A stretch of DNA of 64,000 nt. It comes from Metabacillus sediminilitoris (GTDB taxonomy: Bacteria; Bacillota; Bacilli; Bacillales; Bacillaceae). Shown one piece after another: positions 63,544 through 64,000 of the stretch. The translations under genes and the position numbers were made by a program. The notes under the pieces are model-generated. The model was not told where the DNA came from and made no database searches. It worked only from the letters and a program-made list of their open reading frames with translations. The number at the start of each line of letters is the position of its first letter. The stretch's first letter is position 1. Location of the stretch: positions 5,251,501 to 5,315,500 of the forward strand of contig NZ_CP046266.1 of the NCBI RefSeq assembly GCF_009720625.1. The letters run 5' to 3'.

Positions 63544-63706
63544 TTTCGACCACTTCCTCTCCTTAGTAACATTGTTACCGGATTAGAGGTAGTCATACGT
63601 GGAAATAGTCGTCAATATTAGACTTTCTTTTTGTTTATGTAGTTTTATTACCCAATCAAAAGACCTATAAACCAGGTAATACACAGATTTAGCGATATTT
63701 TTTTAG

Positions 63707-63937
63707 TTAAAATAACATAGGAAGCTGTTGAGACCATAAAAAATAATCAAGGAAAAAACTACTAACCATAGAACCAATTGCGATTGTTAATAAGATTAAA
63801 AGCAATCTCGCTTGTATTACTTTGCCCGGTTTAATCAATTTTTCAATGTTGAATGCTTGTAAAGCCCACCAGGTAACAATCATAAAGGCAAGATTTACAA
63901 CCATACTAATAAGAGCGATCTGGCTGTAGTCGGGCAT
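63707..63937 (-). CDS. ywzB: DUF1146 membrane protein YwzB
   Basis: A 76-residue protein with two membrane spans (MPDYSQIALISMVVNLAFMI and LLLILLTIAIGSMVSSFFLD), the DUF1146/YwzB family. It lies between the ATP synthase operon (expected just beyond the window) and ywmB in Bacillus. The start at 63937 follows GGAGGGATGTACGA. Function unknown. Confidence 0.87.
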   Translation of the reverse strand: MPDYSQIALISMVVNLAFMIVTWWALQAFNIEKLIKPGKVIQARLLLILLTIAIGSMVSSFFLDYFLWSQQLPMLF

Positions 63938-64000
63938 TCGTACATCCCTCCATTTTGCTTTACTAAAGACACAAAGCAACTTAAATCATACAACATTTTT

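Overview
The window is chromosomal DNA of an endospore-forming, low-GC member of the Bacillaceae (Bacillus sensu lato). The evidence is a B. subtilis-like block at the right end (cotJABC, fabZ, flhP-flhO, mbl, spoIIID, spoIIQ, spoIID, murA, ywmB, ywzB), a ywqA/ywqB pair at the left end, strong GGAGG ribosome sites with frequent GTG/TTG starts, CcpA-type cre boxes and collagen-like spore-surface proteins. No rRNA, tRNA, CRISPR array or prophage was seen. Species cannot be fixed from sequence alone.

Layout. (1) 1-1.5 kb: a cyclic-di-GMP-I riboswitch directly upstream of a 43-residue membrane peptide, then two small minus-strand genes. (2) 2-6.5 kb: ywqB (SWIM zinc finger), ywqA (SNF2 helicase) and a 32-residue basic peptide. 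(3) 6.5-13.9 kb: a GntR-controlled sugar-acid operon (amidohydrolase, DgaE-like PLP lyase, DgaF-like aldolase, KDG kinase, GntP permease, BtpA-like protein). (4) 14-29 kb: an accessory stretch with three different IS110-superfamily elements, each with a candidate guide-RNA region, plus an XRE regulator/membrane-protein pair, two DUF4183 spore-surface proteins, a secreted pullulanase, small orphan genes and many short repeats. (5) 29-32.5 kb: glpD and glpK. (6) 32.8-49.3 kb: a large sulfoquinovose (plant sulfolipid sugar) gene cluster. (7) 49.6-64 kb: ssbB, ywpF, cotJ and the conserved cell-wall, flagellar and sporulation block.

The central system is the sulfoquinovose cluster. It contains a GH31 enzyme with the sulfoquinovosidase signature, a GPH-type symporter, a DUF4867 isomerase, a transaldolase and an aldehyde dehydrogenase. 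Together these match the known sulfofructose transaldolase (SFT) route of Bacillus, ending in sulfolactate. Added to it are a second importer (ABC, without its own ATPase), a Gfo/Idh/MocA protein that could be an NAD+-dependent glycosidase, a fucose-isomerase-like protein, an AEC-family transporter (candidate sulfolactate exporter) and two paralogous GntR/UTRA regulators. Two operons, 12 kb apart, carry the same promoter design: -35, a cre box filling the 17-bp spacer, -10, and a shared downstream operator-like motif. The adjacent glpK-glpD could use the glycerol freed from sulfoquinovosyl-glycerol.

In B. subtilis, as I recall, ywqA/ywqB and ssbB lie close together. Here they are about 43 kb apart, so regions 3-6 look like material gathered at one locus. 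Short dispersed repeats are unusually informative: a folded 120-bp repeat (three copies with compensatory stem changes) and a GC-rich repeat (two copies), one copy of which is interrupted by the 120-bp repeat and the other by a tandem array grown from its own sequence.
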